A stretch of 64,000 nucleotides of DNA, taken from positions 434,001-498,000 of the forward strand of contig JACKDW010000006.1 of assembly GCA_020633295.1 (NCBI GenBank), given 5' to 3'. Below are positions 9,018-19,375 of this stretch, piece after piece. The notes beneath the pieces were generated by a model. The model had not been told where the DNA came from and made no database searches. It saw only the letters and a list, made by a program, of their open reading frames with translations. The position numbers and the translations under genes were made by a program. Source of the stretch: Myxococcales bacterium (GTDB lineage: Bacteria > Myxococcota_A > Polyangia > Nannocystales > Nannocystaceae). Every line of letters starts with the position of its first letter. The stretch's first letter is position 1.

Positions 9018-9093
9018 GCATGATCCTGCCCGAGAGCGCGCGGATCGAGGTCGCGGCCCTGCAGACCCTCGAACACCGCCCGGAAAGACAGCC

Positions 9094-10827
<1,734 letters not shown>

Positions 10828-10878
10828 CGGGCTGCAGGACCGCGGCGGGTCGCCGACGACGCGACGACGACGCCGGCG

Positions 10879-11964
10879 TCAGGTCGTCACGCGCGGGCGG
10901 TCACCCGCGCCGCTGTCGGCGGGATCGAGCAGCTCGGTCGGCGAGACGTCCTCTTGCATGTCCGCGTCCGCCTCGCGCATCGGGTCCTCGAGCGAGCGCG
11001 CGGCGATGTCGGGGTGCAAGAACCATCGACTCGCGGTGCGCTCCGAGAGCATGAAGTCGAACAGCAGGCCCGCGACCTTCTCGCGGCCGCTCGGCGACGG
11101 GTGCACGCCGTCCCAGATCACGTCCTCGCGCACGTAGGTCAGGCCGTTGTCGTTGCGCGGGACGACGCCGTCAGCCCACAGGTACGGGCCCCACTGCAGC
11201 CACGGGCTGCGCACCGGTCCCTTGGCGGGGTCGAAGTTGAGCTCGGGCTTGCCCGCGATCTGATCGCGAATCAGCCACTTCACCGCGAAGCCGCTCTCGT
11301 ACGCGTGTGGTTCGGGGCTCAGCGGGATCTCGGAGTACCCGCCGTAGGCGCGGCTCGAGAGGTACGCGACCGCGAGGTTCGGGTAGCGCTCCGCGAGGAT
11401 GTGCATCGTGTTGACGAGGCACGCGTAGAACTTGTGAACCTCGATCGGGAACTCCTGCGACGGCTGCTTGACCGAGCTCTTGATCCACACGGCCTGGACC
11501 TGCGCGTTGGTCAAGCCCGACTGCTCCACGCGGCGGTCGATCGTCGGCCAGTAGTTCGATCGCAGCGTCTCCATGATCTCCGCGGACTTCCGCGGCTGCG
11601 CGCCGTTGACGACGACGAGCGCCGGGTTGACCGCTTCGAACTCCGAGACCAGGTGCATAAACACCTGAAACTCGCTGTTCGTGTTGGACAGGCCGATGCC
11701 GACGAGCCCGATCTTCCCGTCGTCCGCCGGCGCGCCGTCCGGGCCGCGCGGGACGACGCCTACGGCCCGCTGCAGACCGGCGCCGTAGTGCTCCGGCGGC
11801 GGGTGATTCTGCCCGCCGGGATAGAGGCCGCCCTCCTCACCGCGATACTCGCTCCCCTTGAGCTCGTTGATCGGCGAACAACCAATAGAGTCACGCGGCG
11901 GATGCTTTCGCGCGAATTCCGCCATGAACTTTGGTCGTCGCTTCGGTGCCCGATTCAAGGTCAT
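10879..11964 (-). CDS. SGNH/GDSL-type hydrolase-like protein
   Basis: About 361 residues from the ATG at 11964; a GTG at 12036 and an ATG at 11925 are alternatives, none with a ribosome site. The pattern KIGLVGIGLSNTNSEF carries the nucleophile-type Ser (block I, altered from GDS). Then come VVNGAQP, a central VAYLSSRAYGGY and the C-terminal DGVHPSPSGREKVA, which has the Asp-x-x-His of SGNH hydrolases. There is no signal peptide. The gene follows the acyl-CoA-dehydrogenase-like gene on the same strand after at most about 100 bases. It could release or trim a carrier-bound or ester product of the pyrrole locus, which is an inference from position only. Confidence 0.7.
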   Translation of the reverse strand: MTLNRAPKRRPKFMAEFARKHPPRDSIGCSPINELKGSEYRGEEGGLYPGGQNHPPPEHYGAGLQRAVGVVPRGPDGAPADDGKIGLVGIGLSNTNSEFQVFMHLVSEFEAVNPALVVVNGAQPRKSAEIMETLRSNYWPTIDRRVEQSGLTNAQVQAVWIKSSVKQPSQEFPIEVHKFYACLVNTMHILAERYPNLAVAYLSSRAYGGYSEIPLSPEPHAYESGFAVKWLIRDQIAGKPELNFDPAKGPVRSPWLQWGPYLWADGVVPRNDNGLTYVREDVIWDGVHPSPSGREKVAGLLFDFMLSERTASRWFLHPDIAARSLEDPMREADADMQEDVSPTELLDPADSGAGDRPRVTT

Positions 11965-12061
11965 CAGCGAGTCGCACCAAACGATACCAGATGAACGAAG
12001 GGGCACATCGCGCGCCCCTCCCCATCCCGTAGCCACCCCGTCGCGTCGGGGCCCCGCCTCC

Positions 12062-13213
12062 TCACAGGCCGAGCCATCGCGCGATTATATTGCGCTGGAT
12101 CTCGGATGTCCCGGAGTAAATGGTGCTGGCGACGGAATCGCGCAGGACTCTCTCTACGCCTGACTCCGACATGTACCCGTAGGCGCCCATGATCTGGACC
12201 GTGTCCAGCGCCGACTGGATGAGCGCCTCGCTGACGAACACCTTCGTCATCGAGGCTTCCAACGTGGCGTTTCGGCCCTGACTCAAGCGCCATGCTGCAC
12301 GATACGTGAGCAAGCGCGCGGCCTCGAGCTTGATGCGCATGTCGGCGACACGGTGGGATATCGCCTGGTACTTGCCGATCTTGTTGCCGAACTGCGAGCG
12401 TGAGCGCGCGTGGTCGACCGCCCGCTTCAGCAGCCGCTCGATCTGCCCGACGTGGCTGGCGAAGATCCCGACGCGCTCCCAGTCCATCGAGCGCGTGAAC
12501 TCGGCCGAGCCGGCGCCCTCGACCCCGAGCACCGCGGAGGCCGGCACGTAGGCCTCGTCGAACACGAGCTCGCCCATGGGAGATGTCCGAAGGCCCATCT
12601 TCGACATCGAGCGCGTCGCGGTCACGCCCTTGGTGTCGGCGTCGACGAGGAAGGTGGTGATGCCGCCGTGGTAGCCCTTGTCCGGGTCGGTCACCGCGAA
12701 CACGACGTACAGGTCGCCGATCGGCCCGTTGGTGCTGAAGGTCTTCGAGCCCGTGATGCGGTAGCCGGCGCCGTCTCGGACCGCGCGCATCTTCATCGAG
12801 AACGCGTCAGAGCCGGAGGACGGCTCGGTCATCCCGTTGACCGCGATCAGGCTGCCGTCCGAGAGGCCCGGCAGGTAGCGCCGCCGCTGCTCCTCGTTGC
12901 CGGACTTCCAGATCGGCACCACGCAGGAGAACAGGTGCGCGCCGAGGGAGAACACGAGCCCGCCGTCGTTGCAGTACAGCCCGAGCGCCTCGAACGCTAT
13001 GATCGCGCTGAGCGCGTCGAGCCCGGCGCCGCCGTACTTGGTCGGCACCACGAGCCCCGGGAGCCCCATCTCGCCGCACTTCCGCCACAGCTCCCTGGAG
13101 AAGGTCTGACTCTCGTCGCGCGCGAGCGCAGAGCCGTCGTTGAGCTGCTCCTGGACGAAGCGCTTGATCGTGCGCTTCAGCTCTTTCTGCTCTCGGGTGG
13201 GGTTGAAGTCCAT
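12062..13213 (-). CDS. Acyl-CoA dehydrogenase family, probable prolyl-carrier-protein dehydrogenase
   Basis: 383 residues, full length for an FAD acyl-CoA dehydrogenase, with AGGG seven bases before the ATG. Family motifs: MTEPSSGSDAFS and GSKTFSTNGPIGDLYVV (FAD and substrate loops), RSQFGNKIGKYQAI and the C-terminal IYSGTSEIQRNIIARWLGL. The usual catalytic Glu of the YEGT motif is Ser here; instead MDWERVG offers Glu246, the position used by isovaleryl-CoA-type enzymes and, as I recall, by PigA/RedW/PltE. With the adjacent proline adenylation enzyme and carrier protein this predicts four-electron oxidation of prolyl-S-carrier to pyrrolyl-2-carboxyl-S-carrier. It lies 131 bases after the adenylation gene, probably in one operon. 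Confidence 0.85.
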   Translation of the reverse strand: MDFNPTREQKELKRTIKRFVQEQLNDGSALARDESQTFSRELWRKCGEMGLPGLVVPTKYGGAGLDALSAIIAFEALGLYCNDGGLVFSLGAHLFSCVVPIWKSGNEEQRRRYLPGLSDGSLIAVNGMTEPSSGSDAFSMKMRAVRDGAGYRITGSKTFSTNGPIGDLYVVFAVTDPDKGYHGGITTFLVDADTKGVTATRSMSKMGLRTSPMGELVFDEAYVPASAVLGVEGAGSAEFTRSMDWERVGIFASHVGQIERLLKRAVDHARSRSQFGNKIGKYQAISHRVADMRIKLEAARLLTYRAAWRLSQGRNATLEASMTKVFVSEALIQSALDTVQIMGAYGYMSESGVERVLRDSVASTIYSGTSEIQRNIIARWLGL

Positions 13214-13265
13214 CGCAGACCCTCTCGCCGTCTGAGGCTACACGCTCGCGCACCGTCCCGTAAGC

Positions 13266-13304
13266 CCGCGCGCCGCGGCCGTGTCAGCGCGGCCGCGCGG
13301 CGTG
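13266..13304. other. G+C-rich imperfect hairpin between adenylation and dehydrogenase genes
   Basis: GCCGCGGCC is matched by GGCCGCGCGGC after a short spacer, giving a stem with a two-base bulge in the 131-base gap. It may attenuate transcription into the dehydrogenase gene. With this base composition chance hairpins are common. Confidence 0.25.
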
Positions 13305-13344
13305 CCCTCGGCGTCGTGGACAGGGACCGCTCGCACGCCTCGCC

Positions 13345-14940
13345 TCACCCGCGCCGCCCGAGCGCTTGATAGTCGACCTTGTCGGTCGAGGTCTTTGGCA
13401 GCCGGTCGAGCACCTCGACTCGATCCGGGAGCATGTAGAGCGGCACGTGCTGTGCGCAGAATTGCTTGACGCCGAGCAGCGTCAGCGGCGTCGTCGGCTC
13501 CTTGGCGACGAGGAACGCGGTGATCAGCACCCCCGCGTCCTCGTCCGGGGTCGCCAGCACGGCGGCCTCGGCGACGTCATCGTGGCGGTAGAGCGCCGAC
13601 TCGATCTCGCCGAGCTCGACCCGGTACCCGCGCCGCTTGACCATGCGATCGCGGCGCCCGACGAACACGAGCGCGCCCTCCTCGTCGGGGTACGCGATAT
13701 CGCCCGTTCGATACCAGCCGTCCGCGGTAAACGCAGCAGATGTTCGTTCGGGCAGGTTCCAGTACCCGCGCGTGACCCCGGGGCCAGACACCTGGACCTC
13801 GCCCTCCTCGCCCGCCGCGACCGGCTGTCCGTCCGCCTCCGCGAGCCGCACCGAGAGGTGCGAGCAGGCCCGCCCGATCGGGTACGGCTGCTCGCGCGCC
13901 TCCGGGACGCGCGCCGGGATCTCGTGGTAGGTGCAGACGTTGGTCTCGGTCGGGCCGTAGAGGTTGAAGTAGCGCGGCGCCGGCCAGCGAGCCTGGAGCG
14001 CGCGCAGGTGCTTGACGGGGAACACCTCGCCGGCGAACAGCACGAGCCGCAGCGCGGCGAAGTCGTGCCGCTGCAGGCGCCCGTAGTGGGCGAGCATCGT
14101 CAAGATCGACGGCGCCGAGTACCAGACCGAGATCCGGTGCTGGGCGATCCACGCGCCGAGCGCCCGCGGCTCGCGGGCCGCCAGCGGATCGACGAGCACG
14201 AGCGCCGCGCCCGCGCTCAGGCACACGTAGAGGTCGAGGATCGAGAGATCGAAGTGCAGCGGCGCGTGCGATGAAAACTTGTCCTCGGGGACAGGTTCTA
14301 TGATCTCGCGAGCCCACTCGACGAAGCTGACCGCGTTCTCGTGCGAGAGCATGACGCCCTTCGGGCGCCCGGTCGAGCCCGAGGTGTACAGGATGTACGC
14401 GAGCTCCTCGGGGCCGCAGGCCGCCGAGGCCGCGTCGCCGCGCGCGCCCTCGATCCCGGCGAGCGCGGCCCGCAGACCGTCGCCGCCGCCGACCTCGGCG
14501 AGCGTGATCAGCCGCGTCCCGGCGCCCTCGCCCGCGCCCTCGCCCGCGCCGCGCAGCCCCGCGAGCTCCTCGCGCAGCGCCGGCGCGAGCGCGGCCTCGA
14601 CGAACACGGCCGCGAGCTCGCAGTCATGGACGATGTAGGCGCCGCGGGACATCGGCGCGCCCGGATCGACGGGGACGTAGGCCGCGCCCGCGCGCAGGAT
14701 CCCGAGCAGCGTCGCGATCGCGTCGATCGACTTCGCCATGCAGAGCCCGACGCGCGCGCCGCGGCCGATGCCGAGCGCGCGCAGGGTCTCGCATGTTTGT
14801 TTGGACAGCTCGTCGAGCTCGCGGTAGGTCACGCGCCGGTCGACCCGCGGCTCCTCGACCGCCACGCGATCCGGGTGCGCCGCGGCTGCCTGTTCGAACA
14901 GGGCGTGGAGCGGCTCTCGCTGCCACCTGGGCGCCGCCAT
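13345..14940 (-). CDS. Stand-alone adenylation enzyme, predicted L-proline:carrier-protein ligase
   Basis: About 531 residues from the ATG at 14940 (a GTG at 14946 is also possible), behind GAGGGG. All adenylation core motifs are present: ILYTSGSTGRPKGVMLSHEN, HFDLSILDLY, YGPTETNVCTY, GEVQVSGPGVTRGYW, WYRTGDI, GRRDRMVKRRGYRVELGEIE and the A10 lysine in TSTDKVD. Aligned by eye to GrsA, the ten specificity positions read D-L-L-Y-L-A-L-V-C-K, which I recall as the code of proline-activating PltF/RedM/PigI-type enzymes. It would form prolyl-AMP and load it onto the carrier protein encoded 10 bases upstream. An unusual Gly-Ala-Gly-Glu repeat (GAGEGAGEGAG) sits in the N-domain. Confidence 0.92.
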   Translation of the reverse strand: MAAPRWQREPLHALFEQAAAAHPDRVAVEEPRVDRRVTYRELDELSKQTCETLRALGIGRGARVGLCMAKSIDAIATLLGILRAGAAYVPVDPGAPMSRGAYIVHDCELAAVFVEAALAPALREELAGLRGAGEGAGEGAGTRLITLAEVGGGDGLRAALAGIEGARGDAASAACGPEELAYILYTSGSTGRPKGVMLSHENAVSFVEWAREIIEPVPEDKFSSHAPLHFDLSILDLYVCLSAGAALVLVDPLAAREPRALGAWIAQHRISVWYSAPSILTMLAHYGRLQRHDFAALRLVLFAGEVFPVKHLRALQARWPAPRYFNLYGPTETNVCTYHEIPARVPEAREQPYPIGRACSHLSVRLAEADGQPVAAGEEGEVQVSGPGVTRGYWNLPERTSAAFTADGWYRTGDIAYPDEEGALVFVGRRDRMVKRRGYRVELGEIESALYRHDDVAEAAVLATPDEDAGVLITAFLVAKEPTTPLTLLGVKQFCAQHVPLYMLPDRVEVLDRLPKTSTDKVDYQALGRRG

Positions 14941-14950
14941 CACCACCCCC

Positions 14951-15229
14951 TCAGGCGCCGCTGGCCTGCTTCTTCAGGATGAACGCCGCGATCCTCGAGA
15001 TCGTGCTGAGGTGCGTCACGAGCACGTCCTCGGGCAGGATCTCGATGTCGTACTCATCCTCGAGCCAGGAGAACATCTTGAGCGCCGCCATCGAGTCGAT
15101 CGTCCCGCTCTCGACCAGCGAGGTCTCGTTCGTCAGCTGCGACTCGTCCTCGCCCTGGAAGAACTCCTCGAGGATGTACCCCCGGACCTCCAGCCTGACC
15201 CTATCCAACTTCGCCGAACTCTCGTCCAT
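14951..15229 (-). CDS. Acyl/peptidyl carrier protein for the pyrrole cassette
   Basis: 92 residues from the ATG at 15229, chosen because GGAG lies eight bases upstream; a GTG at 15259 would add ten residues. The sequence shows the carrier fold, with the phosphopantetheine attachment Ser in ESGTIDSMAAL followed by an acidic helix II (WLEDEYDIEILPED). The partner enzymes are encoded directly downstream: the adenylation enzyme starts about 10 bases after this stop, so translation is probably coupled. It is comparable in size to PigG/RedO/PltL carriers. The Sfp-type transferase at 18373-19248 is a candidate to activate it. Confidence 0.9.
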   Translation of the reverse strand: MDESSAKLDRVRLEVRGYILEEFFQGEDESQLTNETSLVESGTIDSMAALKMFSWLEDEYDIEILPEDVLVTHLSTISRIAAFILKKQASGA

Positions 15230-15583
15230 GTCGTCTGCTCCACTCGCCGGTTGACCCACTAGCGGCGCCGGTCGTTTACACGGTTCAAAGATTATGTGCT
15301 GCGTATACCCAATTGGAAAGGGTAGATGACGCGTGCACGGTCGCGCTGCTCAGCTACGCGCCTCCGCGCCGCGCGGGATCGAGACCGACGGGGCCGCCAG
15401 GCCCCGCCGCGCGCTTCCATGCACACGCACGAGTGCGCCGCGCGTGCGCGCCAAGACAGAACGTGTCCGTTCGTTCACGCGCGAGGTTCCGCTAGATGCC
15501 GCCGCGTGAAGTTGCTACCATCGTCACCTGTCGCGCAGCCTCGCTCGCGCGATCGCTGGAGGGCGACCGGCTCGCGCACCATC
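15230..15583. other. Divergent intergenic region of the pyrrole locus
   Basis: 354 bases between the carrier operon (leftward) and the amidohydrolase gene (rightward). The part near 15280-15325 is unusually A+T-rich for this genome and holds the best leftward promoter candidate (listed separately). No convincing rightward promoter or small gene is seen. Confidence 0.5.
15291..15319 (-). promoter_or_regulatory. Candidate sigma-70-type promoter of the carrier-adenylation operon
   Basis: On the minus strand TTTCCA and CATAAT are separated by exactly 17 bases, in the A+T-rich patch. Transcription would begin near 15284, about 55 bases before the carrier start codon. The -10 matches five of six and the -35 four of six consensus positions. 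Confidence 0.45.
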
Positions 15584-16567
15584 ATGACCCAAATCCTCGA
15601 CCGGATCGACGTGCACTCCCACGGCTTCCCGGAGGCCTACCTCCGCAGCCTGTGCAAGCGATATCCCGAAAAGGCGTCGTTGCAAGAGCCCTGCGACGGG
15701 AAGCCGCTGATCGCGTACTGGTCGCGCGCGCCGCTGCCGGCCTGGGACTCGGCGACGCGCCTGCGGGAGATGGAGCGCGACCAGGTCCAGACCGAGGTCC
15801 TCTCGGCGCCGACGATCTATACGCACCTGGACGACGACAGCAGCCTGTTCTGTCGCATGCTCAACGACTTCCAGGCCGAGCTCGCGCGCATCGCCCCGGG
15901 GCGCTTTCGCTCGTTCGTGCACCTGCCCGTGAACTCGATCCCCGAGTCGCTGAAGGAGCTCGCGCGCTGGAAGGACCGCTCCGAGGCCGCGGGCGTCGTG
16001 TTCGGCTCGAACATGGGCGGCGTGTACCCCGGCGACCCCTCGCTGCTGCCGATCTGGGAGGCCATCGACAAGCTGATGATGCCGGTGCTGATCCACCCGG
16101 TGACGCCGCCGGCGCGCTACGGGCCGGTGGTCCCGACGATCCTGCAGTTCCCGCTCGACTCCGTCACCGCGGCGACCTCGATCCTCTACTCGGGCCTGTT
16201 CGAACGGTTCCCGGGCCTCAAGATCATCATCCCGCACCTCGGCGGCTTCCTCCCGTTCGTGCGCGAGCGCCTCGACATGGCCGCCGACATCGCCGGGTTC
16301 CCGCCCGGGCAGGGGCAGGACCTGCCGAAGAACCCGAGCGCCTACGTCGATCGCTTCTACTACGATATGGCGCAGGGGTTTAATCGCCCGGCGTTTGACT
16401 GCTGCCGCGCGGTCGCCGGCATCGACCACATCCTGTACGGCACGGATCACTTCTTCCTCGAGGACCCGTGGCGCCCGCGGCTCAACGCGTTCATCGATGA
16501 CCTCCCGCTCAGCCTGCGCGATCGCGTCGCGATCCTCCGCGGCAACGCTGAGCGGATCCTCCGCTGA
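15584..16567 (+). CDS. Amidohydrolase-2 (ACMSD-like) decarboxylase/hydrolase
   Basis: 327 residues from the ATG at 15584. Metal-binding motifs of the amidohydrolase-2 family are in order: RIDVHSHGF (His11, His13), VLIHPVTPP, IIIPHLGGFLPF and LYGTDHFFLED with the catalytic Asp. This family includes aminocarboxymuconate-semialdehyde and resorcylate-type decarboxylases. A Zn or Mn site that removes carboxylate from an aromatic ring is therefore the likely chemistry, but hydrolysis cannot be excluded. It starts divergently from the carrier operon and is followed 100 bases later by the FAD hydroxylase. By context it may decarboxylate or otherwise tailor a pyrrole or phenolic product; this is inference. 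Confidence 0.85.
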   Translation: MTQILDRIDVHSHGFPEAYLRSLCKRYPEKASLQEPCDGKPLIAYWSRAPLPAWDSATRLREMERDQVQTEVLSAPTIYTHLDDDSSLFCRMLNDFQAELARIAPGRFRSFVHLPVNSIPESLKELARWKDRSEAAGVVFGSNMGGVYPGDPSLLPIWEAIDKLMMPVLIHPVTPPARYGPVVPTILQFPLDSVTAATSILYSGLFERFPGLKIIIPHLGGFLPFVRERLDMAADIAGFPPGQGQDLPKNPSAYVDRFYYDMAQGFNRPAFDCCRAVAGIDHILYGTDHFFLEDPWRPRLNAFIDDLPLSLRDRVAILRGNAERILR

Positions 16568-16667
16568 GCGCCTCGCGCCGCGCTGACCCGCGCGCGGACG
16601 AGTGCTTTCACGCCCAAGGCCCGGCTGGTAGGCTTGCGTCCGCGTGCTCCCGCGCGCCAGAGCGACC

Positions 16668-18365
16668 ATGCACGAGCTGAGCGAGCCGGACGTCCTCGTG
16701 GTCGGCGCGGGCCCCACCGGGCTCGCGCTGGCCTGCGACCTCGCCCGACACGGCGTCGTGTGTCGCGTCGTCGAGCGCGCGAGCGCGCCGGTCTCCCGCC
16801 GCGGCACCGCGGAGCTGCTGCCGCGCACGCAGGAGGTGCTCGAGAGCTTCGGCGCCCTCGCGCCGCTCGAGGAGCGCGCCCAGGCGCTGCGCTCGATGAA
16901 CCTCTACGGGCACAGCGGCGCGCGACGGCTCGCGCGCCTCGAGTACGCGCAGCTCGACACCCCGTTCCCGCGCGTCCTCGGCGTCGCGCCGGCGACGGTC
17001 GCCGCGACGCTGCGCGCGCGCGCGTGTGAGCTCGGCGCGCGCGTCGACTTCGGCGTCGAGCTCGCATCGCTCGAGCTGGGCGACGGCGACGAGCCCACGC
17101 GCGCGCGCCTCCGACACGCGGACGGGCGTGACGAGACCGCGCGCGCGCGCTGGGTCGTCGGCTGCGACGGCGCCACCAGCGTCGTGCGGGCGGCGATCGA
17201 CGTCCCCTTCGAGGCGCGCTCCGAGACCGAGCGCTACTGGTTCGCCGACGTCGATCTCGACTGGGAGATGCCCGAGGACGATCAGTACGTGTTCCTGGGC
17301 GAGCGCGGCTTCGTCATGATCGCGTCGCTGCCGGGCGAGCGCCGCGCCCTGATCACGCTCGAGAACCCGCCGCCGGACGAGGAGCCCTCGCTCGAGCGCC
17401 TGCAGGAGCTGCTCTGTCGCAGAGTGCCGATTCGCGGCGAGCTGAGCGCGCCGCGCTGGCTCGCGCACGAGCGCGTCCGCCCGCGGCTCGCCGCCCGCTT
17501 CCGCGTCGGGCCCGTGTTCCTCGCCGGCGACGCGGCCCACGTCCACAGCCCGCTCGGCGGTCACGGGCTCAACGCCGGCGTCCAGGACGTCCACAACCTC
17601 GCGTGGAAGCTCGGGCTCGTCCGGCGCGGGCTCGCGCGCCCCGCCCTGCTCGACAGCTATGACGAAGAGCGCCGCCGCGCGAGCCTGCACATCTCGCGCG
17701 GAGATCCAGAGCGGACGAGCCGCGCGCTGCGGCTGCGCGGCTCCATCGCCCGGGGGCTGCGCGACGCGCTGACGCCGGTGCTCGCCAACATCGAGACCAT
17801 CAACAGGCGCGTCGCGCGAGCGTTCAGCGAGCTCGAGTTCACCTACCGCGAGAGCTCGCTCGTCGAGGAGCACCACACCCCGCTGCTCGGCGCGCGCCTG
17901 ACCCACAGCGACCGCAGCGAGCAGGCGAGCCTGGCCGATCGCCGCGAGTTCGCGCTCGCGCCCGCGGCCGGGGACCGCGTCCCGCACGCGCGCGTCACCA
18001 CCGACGCGGGCGACGAGCGCAGCCTGTTCGACCTGACCCGAGGGACATTTCACACGCTGCTGCTGTTCGACGGCGACGCGCCGACCCCCGAGGGCTATCG
18101 CAACCTCGCCGAGATCGGCAAGGCGATCCGCGATCAGTACGGCGACCTCGTGCGCACGCACGTCGTCATCCCCGCCGCCGAGGCGCCCGCGACCCTGCCG
18201 TGGGAGGGCGCGGTGATCCTCGATCATGACGGCGCGCTGCACCGCCGCTTCGGCGCGCGCGCGGAGTGCCAGTACCTGATCCGCCCCGACCGCCACGTCG
18301 CGTTCCGCAGCCAACCCGCGGATCGCCACGTGCTCGTCGAGTACCTCAAGCGAGTGCTGATCTAG
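16668..18365 (+). CDS. FAD-dependent aromatic monooxygenase (PF01494 type)
   Basis: 565 residues from the ATG at 16668. The Rossmann motif VLVVGAGPTGLALACDLARHG is at residue 9, the DG motif VVGCDGATSVVR near 165, and the GD motif VFLAGDAAHVHSPLGGHGLNAG near 285, which together define class A flavin hydroxylases. The C-terminal 200 residues form the thioredoxin-like extension of the phenol hydroxylase/PheA/TfdB group. Such enzymes use NAD(P)H and O2 to hydroxylate aromatic rings. The halogenase motif WxWxIP is absent. The position beside the amidohydrolase and pyrrole cassette suggests a tailoring role. It ends 7 bases from the convergent transferase gene. Confidence 0.9.
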   Translation: MHELSEPDVLVVGAGPTGLALACDLARHGVVCRVVERASAPVSRRGTAELLPRTQEVLESFGALAPLEERAQALRSMNLYGHSGARRLARLEYAQLDTPFPRVLGVAPATVAATLRARACELGARVDFGVELASLELGDGDEPTRARLRHADGRDETARARWVVGCDGATSVVRAAIDVPFEARSETERYWFADVDLDWEMPEDDQYVFLGERGFVMIASLPGERRALITLENPPPDEEPSLERLQELLCRRVPIRGELSAPRWLAHERVRPRLAARFRVGPVFLAGDAAHVHSPLGGHGLNAGVQDVHNLAWKLGLVRRGLARPALLDSYDEERRRASLHISRGDPERTSRALRLRGSIARGLRDALTPVLANIETINRRVARAFSELEFTYRESSLVEEHHTPLLGARLTHSDRSEQASLADRREFALAPAAGDRVPHARVTTDAGDERSLFDLTRGTFHTLLLFDGDAPTPEGYRNLAEIGKAIRDQYGDLVRTHVVIPAAEAPATLPWEGAVILDHDGALHRRFGARAECQYLIRPDRHVAFRSQPADRHVLVEYLKRVLI

Positions 18366-18372
18366 CCGCCGC

Positions 18373-19248
18373 TCAGCCCGGGTCCGCGACGGAGACGGGG
18401 CGCGAGAGCACCTCGGCGAGCGCGCGCGGGCGGTCCTCGATCATCGGCACGGTCTCGACGCAGCGCAGCTCGAGCGGGCGCGCGGGCGGCTGACGCAGCG
18501 CGAGCGCGACGCGGTGCTCGTGGCCAGGTCGCAGCAGGCGAAAGCTCCACTGCTCCGGGCGCTCGCTCGCGAGCGTGCCCGAGAAGCGGATGCGGACGCC
18601 GTCGGGCGCGACCGTCCGGCGCCCGTCGCCGAGCGCGTAGGCGAAGTCCCGCAGCGGGATCGCAAGGCCCATCCCGCGGGCCTTGATGTAGGCCTCCTTG
18701 AGCGTCCAGTAGTCGAAGAACCGCCGCCCCGCGAGCGCCTCGCCGCCCCGCGACGCGAACGCGCGCAGCTCCTCGACCTCGGGCGGCGCGAAGAAGTGCT
18801 CGGCGATGTTGAGCCCGCTCGTGCGCCGGGTGAGGTTCTCGACGTCGACGCCGAGCTCGCCGCTGCCGACCAGCATGACCGCGAGCCCGTCCGTGTGCGA
18901 CAGGTTAAAGCGCAGCGCCCCGAGCCCGTGGCGCAGGTCGAGATCGGGGCGGCCGTGCTCGTTGAAGGTGAAGCGCAGCGCCGCGGGCGAGCAGGCGCCG
19001 CCCGCGTAGCGAGCGAGCGTGACGCGGACCAGCGCGCGCGCGACGAGGAACAGGTGTCGGTGCCGCGCGAACAGGAACCGGCCGTGCCGCGCGCGCTCGT
19101 CGTCGTCGAGCAGCGCCGCGTAGCGCTCGAGCAGGTCGGGGTCGACGATGTCGCGCGGGCGCGTCCACCAGACGTGGAGCGCCCCCGGCCCAGGCGGCTC
19201 CACGGCGTCGCCCGGGCGGCGCGCGTCGGCATCGGTCGCGCGTGACAC
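18373..19248 (-). CDS. Sfp-type 4'-phosphopantetheinyl transferase
   Basis: 291 residues from a GTG start. The two magnesium/catalytic motifs are clear: LGVDVEN (residues about 132-138) and FDYWTLKEAYIKARG (about 177-191). FNLSHTDGLAV, the conserved stretch before the first motif, is also present, as are the pseudo-twofold halves of the Sfp fold. It transfers phosphopantetheine from CoA to carrier protein serines and has the length of broad-range secondary-metabolism enzymes rather than AcpS. Its place at the right edge of the pyrrole locus makes the carrier protein at 14951 a natural client. It starts 127 bases from the divergent hemH. Confidence 0.93.
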   Translation of the reverse strand: MSRATDADARRPGDAVEPPGPGALHVWWTRPRDIVDPDLLERYAALLDDDERARHGRFLFARHRHLFLVARALVRVTLARYAGGACSPAALRFTFNEHGRPDLDLRHGLGALRFNLSHTDGLAVMLVGSGELGVDVENLTRRTSGLNIAEHFFAPPEVEELRAFASRGGEALAGRRFFDYWTLKEAYIKARGMGLAIPLRDFAYALGDGRRTVAPDGVRIRFSGTLASERPEQWSFRLLRPGHEHRVALALRQPPARPLELRCVETVPMIEDRPRALAEVLSRPVSVADPG

Positions 19249-19375
19249 GGCGGGTGATGGTCGCTGGCGCGACGCGTACCGGTCAAGCGAGGCGCGGGCG
19301 CTTGCCAGCGACGCGCTCGCGGGTCACGCTCCCCTGGCCCGCCGGCGCCGCCTGGCCCCCGCGCGCACGCGACCC

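Noticed and set aside
8971..9093. Glycine riboswitch ahead of the symporter
   Set aside because: The conserved core sequences are not present; only a plain inverted repeat is seen.
16668..18365. Flavin-dependent halogenase for the pyrrole locus
   Set aside because: The WxWxIP motif is absent, and the DG and GD motifs with the C-terminal extension fit phenol-hydroxylase-type monooxygenases.
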